Notes: a model not told the origin generated them from the letters alone. A stretch of DNA of 64,000 nt from Yoonia maritima (GCF_002933395.1 NZ_PKFN01000008.1:1-64000), one strand, 5' to 3'. Positions 18,511 through 28,770 are shown, counted from the stretch's first letter. A program made the numbers and translations.

Positions 18511-19875
18511 ATGGCAAAAGAACTTAACTTCTCATGTTCGGAATGTGGCGCGTCCTTTGGCAAATGGTCTGGGCAATGCGACGCCTGCCAAGCATGGAAC
18601 ACCATCACCGAAAGCAAAGCGCTCTCTAGTGGCCCGAAGGGCAAATCGCTTGGCGCAATTCGCGGCAAAACGATCCCGCTGACTGATCTTGATACCCAAG
18701 AAAAAGAACCACCCCGCACCCAAGCAGGCGTGGGCGAGTTGGACCGCGTTCTTGGCGGTGGCTTGGTTAAGGCCTCTGCCCTATTGGTTGGCGGCGATCC
18801 CGGTATCGGGAAATCGACGCTGCTGTTACAGGCCGCCGCGCGGTTTGCCAGAAACGGGCTAAAGGTCGTCTATATCTCGGGCGAGGAATCAAATGCGCAA
18901 GTTCAAATGCGGGCCAGACGGCTCGGATTAGAGAAAAGCCCAGTACTACTCGCATCAGAAACGAACCTGCGGGACATTCTGACGACGCTGGAAAACGAAA
19001 AGCCCGATCTTGCGATTATCGATTCGATCCAAACGATGTGGGCGGACAACGTTGATAGTGCTCCGGGCTCGGTTTCGCAGGTGCGTTCATCCGCGCACGA
19101 ACTTACCACATTTGCGAAACGCAACGGCATGTCCGTGATTATGGTCGGTCACGTCACCAAGGACGGCAGCATTGCGGGGCCGCGTGTCGTCGAACACATG
19201 GTTGACACAGTGCTATATTTCCAAGGCGAACGTGGCCACCAATACCGTATTTTACGCGCAGTAAAGAACCGGTTTGGGCCTGCCGATGAAATCGGCGTCT
19301 TTGAAATGACAGGCAAAGGACTGGCCGAGGTTAAGAATCCTTCGGCGCTTTTCTTATCCGAACGCGGCAAACCATCGCCCGGATCGGTCGTGTTTTGCGG
19401 CATCGAAGGGTCCCGGCCCATGCTTTGCGAGATCCAAGCACTTGTGGCTCCTTCGCCACACAGCCAACCACGACGATCAGTGGTCGGTTGGGACAGTGGG
19501 CGGCTTGCCATGATCCTTGCTGTGCTTGAATCGCGGTGCGGCGTTCCGTTCACCGGATTGGACGTTTACCTCAATGTAGCAGGGGGTTTGCGCATTTCCG
19601 AACCCGCTGCTGACCTTGCCGTCGCCGCAGCATTAGTATCCGCAAGAGAAGACGCTTCACTGCCCGCTGAGGCGGTAATTTTCGGGGAAATCAGCCTATC
19701 GGGCGCGCTCCGTCCTGTGGTGCAAACGGAAAATAGATTGAAAGAAGCCCAAAAACTTGGTTTTACAACAGCAATTATTCCGCATCAGGCAAAACAGCCT
19801 GCGGTTACCGGGTTAGGTTTGAGGCATGCAGATGACCTTGCCGGGTTTGTAGAAGAAGTATTTGGCGCAAGATAG
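18511..19875 (+). CDS. radA: DNA repair protein RadA
   Basis: A 454-residue RecA-like branch-migration helicase acting in recombination. An N-terminal C4 zinc finger uses C9, C12, C23 and C26 (CSECGASFGKWSGQCDAC). Walker A is GGDPGIGKST near 94-103, the RadA-specific KNRFG motif is near 252, and the C-terminal Lon-like domain begins about residue 280 (PSPGSVVFCGIEGSRPMLCE). The start at 18511 follows AAGGTG and gives the usual N-terminus; six extra codons upstream are unlikely. Confidence 0.95.
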   Translation: MAKELNFSCSECGASFGKWSGQCDACQAWNTITESKALSSGPKGKSLGAIRGKTIPLTDLDTQEKEPPRTQAGVGELDRVLGGGLVKASALLVGGDPGIGKSTLLLQAAARFARNGLKVVYISGEESNAQVQMRARRLGLEKSPVLLASETNLRDILTTLENEKPDLAIIDSIQTMWADNVDSAPGSVSQVRSSAHELTTFAKRNGMSVIMVGHVTKDGSIAGPRVVEHMVDTVLYFQGERGHQYRILRAVKNRFGPADEIGVFEMTGKGLAEVKNPSALFLSERGKPSPGSVVFCGIEGSRPMLCEIQALVAPSPHSQPRRSVVGWDSGRLAMILAVLESRCGVPFTGLDVYLNVAGGLRISEPAADLAVAAALVSAREDASLPAEAVIFGEISLSGALRPVVQTENRLKEAQKLGFTTAIIPHQAKQPAVTGLGLRHADDLAGFVEEVFGAR

Positions 19876-19895
19876 CGCTGGGCAGGAGACGGACT

Positions 19896-20459
19896 ATGGA
19901 AGGCTTCACACTTATCGACGCAGGTGTCGCCATTATCATCTTACTATCAGGCGTATTGGCATATAGCCGTGGCTTGGTCCGTGAGGCGATGGCAATCTTG
20001 GGCTGGGTTGGCGCAACAATCGTGGCATTTATCTTTGCAGATCAGGTTGAACCGCTCGTGCGGCAAATTCCGGTTCTTGGCGATTTTATTGGCGACAGCT
20101 GCGAACTTGCGATCATTGCGGCCTTTGCTGCGGTGTTTGCCGTGGCGCTGGTCGTTGCATCAATCTTTACGCCACTTTTCTCAAGCGTCATTCAGCGTTC
20201 GGCACTTGGTGGTGTCGATCAAGCGCTTGGGTTCTTCTTTGGTGTGCTACGCGGCATCTTGTTGATCGCAGTAGCCTTCTTTGTCTACGATACGGTGTTT
20301 GCGTCGCAAGAGATCGCACTGATCGACGACAGTCGCGCCGCACAAGTATTTGACCAGCTGACAGGCAAAATCGAAGAACAAAACCCAGAAGAAGCGCTGG
20401 GTTGGATCAAAGAACAATATCAGCAGCTCGTTGGGTCATGTGGCGCACCAGCGCAGTAA
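19896..20459 (+). CDS. cvpA: CvpA family membrane protein
   Basis: A 187-residue integral membrane protein of the colicin V production (CvpA) family. The N-terminal segment TLIDAGVAIIILLSGVLAYS and the typical SRGLVREAMAILGWVGATIV are followed by two or three more hydrophobic segments. CvpA affects envelope homeostasis in E. coli; the cvpA-purF pairing seen here is widely conserved. An intrinsic terminator separates it from purF in this genome. Confidence 0.9.
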   Translation: MEGFTLIDAGVAIIILLSGVLAYSRGLVREAMAILGWVGATIVAFIFADQVEPLVRQIPVLGDFIGDSCELAIIAAFAAVFAVALVVASIFTPLFSSVIQRSALGGVDQALGFFFGVLRGILLIAVAFFVYDTVFASQEIALIDDSRAAQVFDQLTGKIEEQNPEEALGWIKEQYQQLVGSCGAPAQ

Positions 20460-20480
20460 CACAACCATGACATGAATACC

Positions 20481-20510
20481 AAAAGCCACCGCTCTTTTCG
20501 GTGGCTTTTT
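20481..20510 (+). terminator. rho-independent terminator after cvpA
   Basis: AAAAGCCACCG (20481-20491) pairs with CGGTGGCTTTTT (20499-20510) around a 7-base loop, 21 bases after the cvpA stop. Confidence 0.88.
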
Positions 20511-20652
20511 ACGTTCGACTACTGCCCAAATTCCGATCACGCATCTGTGCCTGCCATTTTCGCGCCACAGAAGTATGATCGTTTCGTGACACCATGCCCC
20601 CGACCTACTAAGAGGGAGGCAATCAACCACAACTCGGATTCGGAGCGGCACC

Positions 20653-22125
20653 TTGTCCAACCAAAATTCCCCAATCGACCCATATGATGACGACAAGCTA
20701 CGCGAAGAGTGTGGCGTTTTCGGTGTGATTGGCGCCCCGGACGCTGCCAACTTTGTTGCTCTTGGCCTACACGCGCTTCAACATCGCGGCCAAGAGGCGG
20801 GTGGCATCGTAACCCACGACCCAAAGACTGGTTTTAACCAAGCACGTCGCATGGGCCTGGTTCGCGATAACTTTACCACCAACGACATGATGGCCATGCT
20901 TCCAGGTGATATTGGGGTTGGTCACGTACGGTATTCGACAACTGGTAGCAAAAGCCAGCACACAGCGATCCGCGACGTACAGCCCTTCTTTGGCGAATTC
21001 TCGATGGGTGGCGCGGCTGTTGCGCACAACGGTAACCTTACCAATGCCATCGCCCTGCGCCGTGATCTGATCGAACGCGGCGCGATTTTCCACAGCACGT
21101 CTGACAGTGAATGTATCATTCACCTGATGGCCCGCTCGATGGGCCGCACAATTCCTGACCGTATGAAAGAAGCGCTCCGCCAAGTTGAGGGCGCTTTTTC
21201 AATTGTGGCTATGACACGCAGCAAATTGATCGGTGTCCGTGATCCGCTGGGCATTCGCCCACTCGTTCTCGGCAAAATCGGCAAGGCATATGTCCTCTCA
21301 TCCGAAACTTGCGCGCTAGATATTCTGGGTGCCGAATTTGTGCGCGAAATCGAACCCGGCGAAATGGTCGTTGTCACAACAGACGAAGTCAAAAGCTACC
21401 GCCCGTTCGAAGCTAAAAAACCGCGTCCATGTATCTTTGAATATGTGTACTTCAGCCGTCCAGATTCTGTGATCGCAGGGAAATCTGTCTACGAAGTGCG
21501 TCGCAACATTGGTAAAGAGCTCGCCCGCGAAGCCCCGGTCGAGGCGGATATGGTCTGCCCTGTTCCAGACAGCGGCACCCCTGCGGCGATCGGTTATAGC
21601 CAAGAAAGCGGCATCCCATTTGAAATGGGCATTGTGCGCAACCAATACGTTGGCCGTACATTTATCGAACCAACAGCACAAATCCGCAACATGGGCGTAC
21701 GCCTAAAGCTAAACGTGAACCGCGAACTGATGCGTGGCAAGCGCGTGATCCTTGTTGATGACAGCGTTGTGCGTGGCACAACCAGCCGCAAGATCAAGGA
21801 TATGGTTCTCGAGGCAGGTGCGGCAGAGGTTCACTTCCGCGTTGCCAGCCCGCCCACCGTGTGGCCCGATTTTTACGGTGTCGACATGCCGAACCGCGAA
21901 GACCTGCTTGCGGCACGTATGACCGAAGAAGAGATGTGCGAATACCTTGGCGTTGCTTCGTTGAAATTTGTTTCAATCGACGGCCTATATCGCGCTGTTG
22001 GCGAGCCGAATGGTCGTGACCCGAACAACCCTGCATATCATGATGCTGTGTTTACGGGTGACTACCCGGTTGCACCTTCGGACATGATTGCAAAAGGTTT
22101 CAAACCAAAAATCGCTGCCGAGTAA
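20653..22125 (+). CDS. purF: amidophosphoribosyltransferase (TTG start)
   Basis: A 490-residue enzyme starting purine synthesis by making phosphoribosylamine from PRPP and glutamine. The Ntn glutaminase nucleophile is C20 in REECGVFGVIG, after a propeptide; HALQHRGQEAGG follows. The PRPP loop VILVDDSVVRGTTS is near residue 365. No ATG fits ahead of the conserved Cys block; a TTG at 20653 with GGAGCGG a few bases upstream does, and gives a propeptide of normal length. Confidence 0.93.
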   Translation: MSNQNSPIDPYDDDKLREECGVFGVIGAPDAANFVALGLHALQHRGQEAGGIVTHDPKTGFNQARRMGLVRDNFTTNDMMAMLPGDIGVGHVRYSTTGSKSQHTAIRDVQPFFGEFSMGGAAVAHNGNLTNAIALRRDLIERGAIFHSTSDSECIIHLMARSMGRTIPDRMKEALRQVEGAFSIVAMTRSKLIGVRDPLGIRPLVLGKIGKAYVLSSETCALDILGAEFVREIEPGEMVVVTTDEVKSYRPFEAKKPRPCIFEYVYFSRPDSVIAGKSVYEVRRNIGKELAREAPVEADMVCPVPDSGTPAAIGYSQESGIPFEMGIVRNQYVGRTFIEPTAQIRNMGVRLKLNVNRELMRGKRVILVDDSVVRGTTSRKIKDMVLEAGAAEVHFRVASPPTVWPDFYGVDMPNREDLLAARMTEEEMCEYLGVASLKFVSIDGLYRAVGEPNGRDPNNPAYHDAVFTGDYPVAPSDMIAKGFKPKIAAE

Positions 22126-22128
22126 ATC

Positions 22129-22533
22129 GTGACGACGGTCATTCACCACAATCCCGATTGTAGTAAATCGCGCGACGTACTGGCCGTCATCCTCGCTTCT
22201 GGAACGGAACCAATCGTCATCGAATATCTCGATGTCGGTTGGACCCGCCCTCAACTGCTGGCGCTATTTGCCGCAGCAGACCTAACACCACGTTCAGCGC
22301 TTCGTACCAAAACGGCGCCTGCCGCTGAACTTGGGTTGCTTGCCGCAGATGTTAGTGACGATACGATCTTAGCGGCCATGATAAAATACCCTGCTTTGGT
22401 CGAACGCCCAATCGTCTGCACCCCTAAAGGTGTCGCATTATGTCGCCCCCCTGAGAGGGTTTTACCACTACTTGAAATTGCATCAAATAATCCAGTTAGT
22501 AACGATGCTGGCCCCAAGATGATGCGCGCTTAG
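22129..22533 (+). CDS. arsC: arsenate reductase (ArsC, glutaredoxin type)
   Basis: A 134-residue glutaredoxin-dependent reductase of the ArsC/Spx fold, with the catalytic Cys C11 in HHNPDCSKSRDVL and the Arg of the anion pocket in ALVERPIVCTPKG. It reduces arsenate to arsenite with glutathione. It starts with GTG three bases after the purF stop and no arsenite pump is nearby, so it seems carried as a passenger of the purF unit. Confidence 0.9.
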   Translation: MTTVIHHNPDCSKSRDVLAVILASGTEPIVIEYLDVGWTRPQLLALFAAADLTPRSALRTKTAPAAELGLLAADVSDDTILAAMIKYPALVERPIVCTPKGVALCRPPERVLPLLEIASNNPVSNDAGPKMMRA

Positions 22534-22641
22534 TACCGCGCCACGTTACACACAATAACGTTACGTATAAGGGCTTTTCTTGGGTACACGGGTCTGACAC
22601 TACCTGTCGATCAATGTAAAAATCGATCTGGTATTCAGTAA

Positions 22642-22902
22642 ATGACAAACGAAACGCCCAGCCATGTTGCATCATCAGCGACACAGCCTGACCTGCTAAC
22701 TTTAGATACCCTAACCGTCATCGGTGTCATCTCAGGGCAGGCCCCGCCTGCTGCGCTCGTGCGATCCTCGCGTGGCGATATTGCACGTGTCTCGCCCGGT
22801 GAAACGGCCTTTGGTGTGGTCATCGCGGCCATTGATGGCAACCAAGTGGTTCTGACAGACCGTGTAGGCACCCAACATGTCCTTTCGGTTCCTGGCAGCT
22901 AG
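22642..22902 (+). CDS. small conserved protein, PilP/GspC-like segment
   Basis: An 86-residue protein with a core LTLDTLTVIGVISGQAPPAA followed by ALVRSSRGDIARVSPGE and VVLTDRVGTQHVLSV. The strand pattern (a short barrel with L-x-V-x-G ... A-x-V-x-x) resembles the homology region of PilP/GspC periplasmic proteins, but there is no signal peptide or secretion gene nearby. I make that resemblance only as inference. Confidence 0.55.
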   Translation: MTNETPSHVASSATQPDLLTLDTLTVIGVISGQAPPAALVRSSRGDIARVSPGETAFGVVIAAIDGNQVVLTDRVGTQHVLSVPGS

Positions 22903-22940
22903 GCCTTGACCTTGCGCCGCAATCGCAGCAAACCGCGCAT

Positions 22941-23582
22941 ATGACAAAGATTGCACTTATCACCGGCGCATCACGCGGCCTTGGCGCAGCATTAGCAAAG
23001 GCGCTTGCGCCCACGCATCACATCATCGCGGTGGGTAAAACTGTTGGAGCGCTTGAAGAGCTCGACGATGCGATCCAAGCGGCAGGTGGGCAATCCACCC
23101 TTGCGCCGATGGACATCACCGTTGATGCAGCAATGCAGCAATTGTGCCGCGGGATATTTGATCGCTGGGGTAAGCTTGATCTTTGGGTGCACGCTGCCAT
23201 CCACGCTGCTCCGCTCGCACCGACAGGTCACATCGGCCCCAAAGACCTTGCCAAATCGCTGTCGATCAACGTCGAAGCCACGTCACGCTTGATTTCATAT
23301 GTCGCGCCTTTGCTGGGCGAAACGGGCAAAGCTGTCTTTTTTGATGACCCACGCGGCGGCGAACGCTTTTTCGGCGCATATGGGGCGACGAAGGCAGCTC
23401 AGATCGCGCTTGCGCGAAGCTGGCAATCTGAATCCGTCAAAACCGGGCCAGAGATTAAAATCCTTTCGCCCGAACCGATGCCAACAGCCACACGCGCGCG
23501 GTTCTATCCCGGTGAAAGCCGCGACGTGCTGACGGACCCGAATACTGAAGCCGCCCGTCTACTGCCCGAGATACTTGACTAA
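22941..23582 (+). CDS. short-chain dehydrogenase/reductase
   Basis: A 213-residue SDR enzyme. The cofactor motif TGASRGLG is at residues 8-15 and the active-site Tyr-Lys pair is in YGATK. It is shorter than the usual 250 and lacks part of the C-terminal substrate loop. The sequence around the normal NNAG motif reads VHAAIHA, a deviation also seen in divergent SDRs. Substrate unknown. Confidence 0.85.
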   Translation: MTKIALITGASRGLGAALAKALAPTHHIIAVGKTVGALEELDDAIQAAGGQSTLAPMDITVDAAMQQLCRGIFDRWGKLDLWVHAAIHAAPLAPTGHIGPKDLAKSLSINVEATSRLISYVAPLLGETGKAVFFDDPRGGERFFGAYGATKAAQIALARSWQSESVKTGPEIKILSPEPMPTATRARFYPGESRDVLTDPNTEAARLLPEILD

Positions 23583-23703
23583 CTGCTGCTTTCTGAGTCC
23601 TTTCAGCCACAGCACTAAAAACGCCACAACTGTATTGCCCGGACAGCTTGCCGCCCAAGGTTTGCTCGCCTAGGAACGTCATTGACGGACGAGGGACAAT
23701 ATA

Positions 23704-24489
23704 ATGCGCATTCTTATTACCAACGATGACGGCATCAACGCCCCAGGGCTAAAAGTGCTGACTGCGATCGCGCAAGAGATTGCAGGCGCGGATGGCGAAG
23801 TCTGGACCGTCGCGCCGGCGTTCGAACAGTCCGGCGTAGGGCACTGCATCAGCTATACCCACCCCACAATGATCGCCCAACTTGAAGAACGTCGTTTTGC
23901 GGCAGAGGGATCGCCAGCAGATTGCGTGATCGCAGGTCTTTATGACGTGATGAAAGACAAGCGACCCGATCTCGTGCTATCGGGCGTAAACCGGGGCAAC
24001 AATGCGGCTGAAAATACGCTTTATTCCGGGACCATAGGCGGCGCTATGGAAGCCGCGCTGCAGGGCATCCCAGCAATTGCACTGTCGCAATATTTTGGCG
24101 CTGGAAACGCGGCGCTTGATGACCCATTCGAAGCAGCCCTTGCCCATGGTGCATCGGTAATCAAAACCCTTCTTGACCCTGCTCTCTGGGACGATGCCAA
24201 CTACCGGCTGTTTTACAACGTCAATTTCCCACCTGTCCCTGCGGCCGACGTAAAAGGCGTTCAAGCCGCGTCGCAAGGTTTTCGGAAAAACACCAATTTC
24301 ACAGCCGAAGCGCAAACGTCACCGACTGGCCGCAAGTTTCTTTGGGTGCGCGGGGGGCCACAACACGAACCAACCGCCCCCGGCACGGATGCGGCTGTGA
24401 ACCTTGATGGTTATATATCCGTGACGCCGATGCGTGCTGATCTTACCGACTACGACATGGTTGCCGCGCTCGAGGATGTTTTGTCGTGA
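23704..24489 (+). CDS. surE: 5'/3'-nucleotidase SurE
   Basis: A 261-residue metal-dependent nucleotidase. [16 protein letters not shown] holds the metal-binding Asp pair (residues 8-9); [20 protein letters not shown] is the second metal and active-site block. SurE dephosphorylates nucleoside monophosphates in stationary phase and stress. It overlaps pcm by four bases (GTGA), the classic surE-pcm arrangement. Confidence 0.95.
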   Translation: MRILITNDDGINAPGLKVLTAIAQEIAGADGEVWTVAPAFEQSGVGHCISYTHPTMIAQLEERRFAAEGSPADCVIAGLYDVMKDKRPDLVLSGVNRGNNAAENTLYSGTIGGAMEAALQGIPAIALSQYFGAGNAALDDPFEAALAHGASVIKTLLDPALWDDANYRLFYNVNFPPVPAADVKGVQAASQGFRKNTNFTAEAQTSPTGRKFLWVRGGPQHEPTAPGTDAAVNLDGYISVTPMRADLTDYDMVAALEDVLS

Positions 24490-25127
24490 CCTTCGACGCC
24501 CCGACAAAGATGCAGTTTGTTTATGCACTGCGCAGCAAAGGCATCACTGACACCCGCGTTCTAACAGCAATGGAGCAGGTCGACCGCGCCGCATATATCA
24601 AAGGCGTCTTTGCCGAACGTGCCTACGAAGACATGCCGCTGCCAATCGCGTGTGGTCAAACGATCAGCCAACCTTCGGTTGTTGGGCTGATGACCCAAGC
24701 GCTTAACATCAGCCCGCGCGACAAAGTTCTGGAGATCGGAACCGGCTCTGGATATCAGGCTGCGGTTCTTTCGAAACTTGCCCGTCGGGTTTACACCGTA
24801 GATCGGTTTCGTAGTCTTGTTCACGCAGCACGCGCCACGTTTGAACAGCAAGGTATTAGCAACATCACCACGTTTACGGCCGATGGCAGTCATGGGTTAA
24901 TCGAACAGGCACCGTTTGATCGGATCCTCTTGACCGCTGCCGCAGAAGATCCACCCGGCCCATTACTGGCCCAGCTACGCGTTGGCGGCATCATGGTTTT
25001 ACCCGTCGGTCAGTCCGATACCGTGCAAAGCCTGATCCGCGTAACCCGGCATGAACATGGGTATGATTATGACGAATTACGCTCGGTTCGGTTTGTTCCC
25101 TTGCTTGAAGGGCTCGGACAAGAGTAA
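24486..25127 (+). CDS. pcm: protein-L-isoaspartate O-methyltransferase
   Basis: A 213-residue SAM enzyme that methylates isoaspartyl residues in damaged proteins to start their repair. The SAM motif [15 protein letters not shown] and the family block [20 protein letters not shown] are both present. GTG start overlapping the surE stop; the lipoprotein gene of the surE-pcm-nlpD type cluster follows. Confidence 0.95.
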   Translation: MTFDAPTKMQFVYALRSKGITDTRVLTAMEQVDRAAYIKGVFAERAYEDMPLPIACGQTISQPSVVGLMTQALNISPRDKVLEIGTGSGYQAAVLSKLARRVYTVDRFRSLVHAARATFEQQGISNITTFTADGSHGLIEQAPFDRILLTAAAEDPPGPLLAQLRVGGIMVLPVGQSDTVQSLIRVTRHEHGYDYDELRSVRFVPLLEGLGQE

Positions 25128-25190
25128 ACATATAACAAAATAAGGCACGACCCCGGGAACAAGGGGCGGCTTGACATAAGGAGCGGTACG

Positions 25191-26393
25191 ATGGCCAATG
25201 GGCAACGCACAGTAAAACGTATTTTAATGACAGGCGTCGCGCTGGCTGCGCTGGCTGCTTGCGAAGACTTTGATCCAGACTTTCGCGATGTCGGCAACGG
25301 GTTTGACACATCAAGTTCAGTGGCAAACCTGCCGAACCGACCGCGCCCAGATGACCGTGGCGTGATTTCTTACCCAACCTATCAAGTCGTCGTTGCGCGC
25401 AAGGATGACACCATCCGCGGCATCGCTATTCGGCTGGGTATCGATGCGAATGAACTGGCAGAATACAATGGCGTCGAACCAGATGTCATCTTGCGCCGCG
25501 ATGAAATCATCGCGTTGCCCGGTCGCGTGGCAGAACCCTCTGCCGCCACTGGGGCCACACAACCCTTCGATGTAACAGCCGTCGCAACCACAGCGCTTGA
25601 CCGCGCCGAGGCAAATGGCGGCACAGTCACCGCTACACCCCTTGCCCCGGTGCCAGCAGCAGCGGCAACGCCAATCGCAACACCGAGCACCGCGCCCACC
25701 ACGCAAGCAGAGCCAGTCCGCCACCAAGTCGCACGTGGCGAAACCGTGTATTCGATCTCACGCTTATACAATGTGCCCGTGACCGCCATTGCAGAATGGA
25801 ATGGGCTCGATAGCGCATTCACCATTCGCCAAGGTCAGTTCCTGTTGATCCCTCAGGGTGGCAGCCGCCCTGCCCCGGCGACAACAACGACGACCGCACC
25901 TGTGACGGCACCGGGCCAAGGCACAACAACACCTGTGCCACCAAGCGCATCTACGCCCTTGCCTGCAACAACCCCTTCTGCCCCAGTAGCGGCACCAGCC
26001 GCACCCGATATCGGCGCGACAGCTGCGCCTGCTGAATCTAACAGCGCGCGCATGGTTCAGCCTGTCCAAGGTAGCATCATTCGTGAATATGCAGCTGGGC
26101 GGAATGAAGGGATCGACATTGGCGCACCTTCAGGGACAGCGGTCAAAGCCGCCGATGCTGGCAGCGTCGCCGCAGTAACAGCAGACACAAGCGGCGGTTC
26201 AGTCGTTGTTATCAAACATAGCGACGGCTTGCTGACGCTTTACACCCACCTCGACAGCCTCACGATTGAAAAAGGTGACACAGTCAGCCGTGGCGAAACC
26301 ATTGGTAAGGTGCGTGCCGGCGAACCAAGCATGCTACACTTCGAAGTCCGTCGCGGATTACAAAGCGTCGATCCAGCTGGCTACCTGCCCTAA
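25191..26393 (+). CDS. LysM/LytM lipoprotein, NlpD-like, degenerate M23 domain
   Basis: A 400-residue lipoprotein with signal peptide and lipobox LAAC (C24). Two LysM domains (YQVVVARKDDTIRGIAIRLG near 65; HQVARGETVYSISRLYNVPV near 178) bind peptidoglycan, separated by Pro/Ala/Thr-rich linkers. The C-terminal LytM domain (from about 290) keeps YTHLDSL and LHFEVRRG, but the first zinc His of HxGxD is Asn (NEGIDIGAP). A zinc site lacking one ligand suggests an amidase activator like NlpD/EnvC rather than an active hydrolase. Position after surE-pcm agrees. Confidence 0.88.
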   Translation: MANGQRTVKRILMTGVALAALAACEDFDPDFRDVGNGFDTSSSVANLPNRPRPDDRGVISYPTYQVVVARKDDTIRGIAIRLGIDANELAEYNGVEPDVILRRDEIIALPGRVAEPSAATGATQPFDVTAVATTALDRAEANGGTVTATPLAPVPAAAATPIATPSTAPTTQAEPVRHQVARGETVYSISRLYNVPVTAIAEWNGLDSAFTIRQGQFLLIPQGGSRPAPATTTTTAPVTAPGQGTTTPVPPSASTPLPATTPSAPVAAPAAPDIGATAAPAESNSARMVQPVQGSIIREYAAGRNEGIDIGAPSGTAVKAADAGSVAAVTADTSGGSVVVIKHSDGLLTLYTHLDSLTIEKGDTVSRGETIGKVRAGEPSMLHFEVRRGLQSVDPAGYLP

Positions 26394-26400
26394 CAGATGA

Positions 26401-26434
26401 TGACGTAGGGTGGATTTCAATCCACCTTACGTCA
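26401..26434. repeat. long palindromic hairpin between convergent genes
   Basis: TGACGTA g GGTGGATT (26401-26416) pairs with AATCCACC t TACGTCA (26419-26434) around a 2-base loop. It begins eight bases after the lipoprotein stop and overlaps the last codons of the opposing ATPase gene. It can act as a two-way terminator, but the tight loop and GGTGGATT core also look like a small dispersed repeat. Confidence 0.7.
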
Positions 26435-27275
26435 ACTTTATCCCACGACGCCCTGCTAAATCTGTGAAATATTGCCATGCCACACGGCCTGAACGGCTTC
26501 CTCGTGTGGCTTGCCATTCAATGGCCTCTGCACGCATAGTTTCATCATCAATATCGACACCATAGGCGTCGCAATAGCCGCGGATCATCGCCAAATAATC
26601 ATCCTGATCACAAGGATGAAATCCAAGCCATAGGCCAAAGCGGTCTGACAAGGACACCTTTTCCTCTACCGCCTCGGATGGCGAAATCGCGGATGAGCGT
26701 TCATTTTCGATCATGTCGCGGGGCATCAAGTGACGTCTGTTTGACGTCGCGTAAAGCACGACATTATCCGGTCGTCCTTCGATTCCGCCATCCAGTACGG
26801 CCTTAAGCGACTTGTAATGCGCGTCGTCATGTCCGAATGAAAGGTCGTCGCAGAACATGATAAATCGTTCAGACGCGCCGCGCAGCATGTTCAAGCAACG
26901 GCCGATACTCGGTAGATCCTCGCGCTGAACTTCGACCATCTTTAGATCAGGGTAATTCGTCTGCAAAGCACCGTGTACGGCTTTGACAAGGCTAGATTTA
27001 CCCATACCACGCGCTCCCCAAAGCAGCGCGTTGTTCGCGGGCATACCGGCTGCGAATTGCGAAGTATTCGCCATCAACGTGTCACGGGACCGGTTCACAC
27101 CGACCAGTAATTCCACGGGTATGCGATTCACCTTTGGGACAGGCACTAGCCGATCCGGGTCAGGCTGCCACACAAACGCGACAGCCTGTTTGAATTTCGG
27201 AGCATCAGCCGGAGGTGGGCTCATCCGCTCCAGCGCGTCAGCTATCCGGCGCAGCGCTTTCTTACTCACGCTCAT
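26427..27275 (-). CDS. DUF815 AAA-type ATPase
   Basis: A 282-residue ATPase of the DUF815 family. Walker A is [14 protein letters not shown], Walker B is [10 protein letters not shown] with DD, followed by the sensor-1 region [16 protein letters not shown] and the Arg-rich end [13 protein letters not shown]. The family is common in proteobacteria and its target is not established. The start at 27275 overlaps the end of tatC by 14 bases, so the ATPase is probably made from the tat transcript. A longer frame to 27458 lies wholly inside tatC and is rejected. Confidence 0.85.
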   Translation of the reverse strand: MSVSKKALRRIADALERMSPPPADAPKFKQAVAFVWQPDPDRLVPVPKVNRIPVELLVGVNRSRDTLMANTSQFAAGMPANNALLWGARGMGKSSLVKAVHGALQTNYPDLKMVEVQREDLPSIGRCLNMLRGASERFIMFCDDLSFGHDDAHYKSLKAVLDGGIEGRPDNVVLYATSNRRHLMPRDMIENERSSAISPSEAVEEKVSLSDRFGLWLGFHPCDQDDYLAMIRGYCDAYGVDIDDETMRAEAIEWQATRGSRSGRVAWQYFTDLAGRRGIKLT

Positions 27276-28131
27276 CAGCCTCGTCCATCGCGCCGTCACC
27301 GTGGATTTCATCATCCCAGAGACCTTCGGCACGCAGTTTGGCTTCGCGCTGGCGCTCCACTCGGGCCACAAGCTGGATCGAAATCTCATAAAGCCCGTAT
27401 ACCACGACAAACAAGATGACCTGACTGATAACATCTGGCGGAGTAGCAAGCGCCGCAACGATCAAGATACCTACCATTGCGTATTTCCGCGTACCACGCA
27501 GACCGCGCGCAGACACCAATCCAGCCTTGCCCATCAACGTCAACAGAACTGGCAACTGGAAACACAGGCCAAAGGCGACGATGAATTTGATCGTCAGGTT
27601 CAAATACGCTTTAGCGGACCCTTGGAACAAAATACCGGCTGCTTGGGTCGCGCTATCGGTGCCCGCCTCGAGCGTACCTGGCTGTTGAAACCCTAAAAAG
27701 AACCCGAACGCGAGCGGTGTAATCACGTAGTAAGCAAAAGCTGCGCCAAGAAAGAACATGAACGGCGAAGCGATCAGGAATGGCAAAAACGCCCCCTTCT
27801 CGCTTTTGTATAGGCCCGGCGCCACGAAACGCCACATCTGATAGCTGATGACCGGAAACGACAGCATCAACCCACCCAAAAGTGAGATCGAAATCGCGAC
27901 AAAGAAACCTTCTTCGAGCGCGATAAACTGTAGATCACAAGCCTGCCTGCGCGATGCGAGCGCATCACACAAAGGATGTGTCAGAAAATTAAAGACTGGG
28001 TTCCAGACCGTGAAACAGATCACCATGCCAACAATAAACGCGAGCAACGACCAGATAAGCCGTGACCGCAGTTCAGTTAGGTGTTCGATCAACGGTGCTG
28101 CGCTGTCTTCCATTTCATCTGTTGCGCTCAT
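27262..28131 (-). CDS. tatC: Sec-independent protein translocase TatC
   Basis: A 289-residue membrane protein and signal-peptide receptor of the twin-arginine export system. It has the family N-terminal block [16 protein letters not shown], the PDVISQ motif (ATPPDVISQ) and six hydrophobic segments. Its long charged C-terminal tail ([18 protein letters not shown]) is a little longer than in E. coli. Its start overlaps the tatB stop by four bases. Confidence 0.95.
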   Translation of the reverse strand: MSATDEMEDSAAPLIEHLTELRSRLIWSLLAFIVGMVICFTVWNPVFNFLTHPLCDALASRRQACDLQFIALEEGFFVAISISLLGGLMLSFPVISYQMWRFVAPGLYKSEKGAFLPFLIASPFMFFLGAAFAYYVITPLAFGFFLGFQQPGTLEAGTDSATQAAGILFQGSAKAYLNLTIKFIVAFGLCFQLPVLLTLMGKAGLVSARGLRGTRKYAMVGILIVAALATPPDVISQVILFVVVYGLYEISIQLVARVERQREAKLRAEGLWDDEIHGDGAMDEADERE

Positions 28132-28535
28132 TTATCGTCACCCTTGGGCTGTTCAGCAGCCGCCTCAGCAGCTTCGCGCGCTTGGCGATCGGTGGCAGCC
28201 TTGGCCATAGCATCGCTCATTTTTTCTTTTGCGGCTTGGCGTTCAGGTGACAGCGTCGCCTTTTCAGGCGCTTCAGTCATACCAGTCGCTTCTTTGATCT
28301 TATCGACCCCAAACTTTTGCGGGTTTGCCGCTGCACGCACCGTCTTGGAAATATCGTTCATGCCGGATTCATCTGCCGCTGCTTCCATGGCGCGCGAAAA
28401 CTCGCGTGCCATGCCGCGTGCCTTACCAGTGAATTGCCCCAATGTACGGAACATACCCGGTAAATCTTTTGGCCCAATTACAATGAGGGCCACGATGCCT
28501 ACCAGCACCATTTCGCTCCAGCCTAAGCCAAACAT
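28128..28535 (-). CDS. tatB: Sec-independent protein translocase TatB
   Basis: A 135-residue single-span protein with N-terminal [20 protein letters not shown] followed by the [10 protein letters not shown] hinge and a charged amphipathic helix, the TatB pattern. It partners TatC in binding twin-arginine signal peptides. The C-terminal tail is Ala/Glu/Lys-rich. It sits between tatA and tatC with a stop/start overlap to tatC. Confidence 0.93.
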   Translation of the reverse strand: MFGLGWSEMVLVGIVALIVIGPKDLPGMFRTLGQFTGKARGMAREFSRAMEAAADESGMNDISKTVRAAANPQKFGVDKIKEATGMTEAPEKATLSPERQAAKEKMSDAMAKAATDRQAREAAEAAAEQPKGDDK

Positions 28536-28557
28536 GAACGATATTCCTTATGGTGAA

Positions 28558-28770
28558 TTAGGCTTTGTCTTTATCTTCTTCAGGTGTGACGTCGCGCGCA
28601 TTTTCGATGCTTTCTTCGATCTCTTGCTTGCCGTCATCCACGCCCTTTTTAAACGCAGTGATACCTTTGCCGACTTCGCCCATCAGGCTGGAAATCTTAC
28701 CGCGCCCAAACAGCACAAGAACGACAACTGCGATAAGTAGAAGGCCTGGCAGGCCGATGTTGTTAAGCAT
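28558..28770 (-). CDS. tatA: Sec-independent protein translocase TatA
   Basis: A 70-residue pore-forming subunit: hydrophobic N-terminus [17 protein letters not shown], the [17 protein letters not shown] amphipathic helix with the Phe-Gly hinge, and an acidic tail. A strong GAGGAGA site precedes the start. It is the first gene of tatABC-DUF815. Confidence 0.93.
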   Translation of the reverse strand: MLNNIGLPGLLLIAVVVLVLFGRGKISSLMGEVGKGITAFKKGVDDGKQEIEESIENARDVTPEEDKDKA

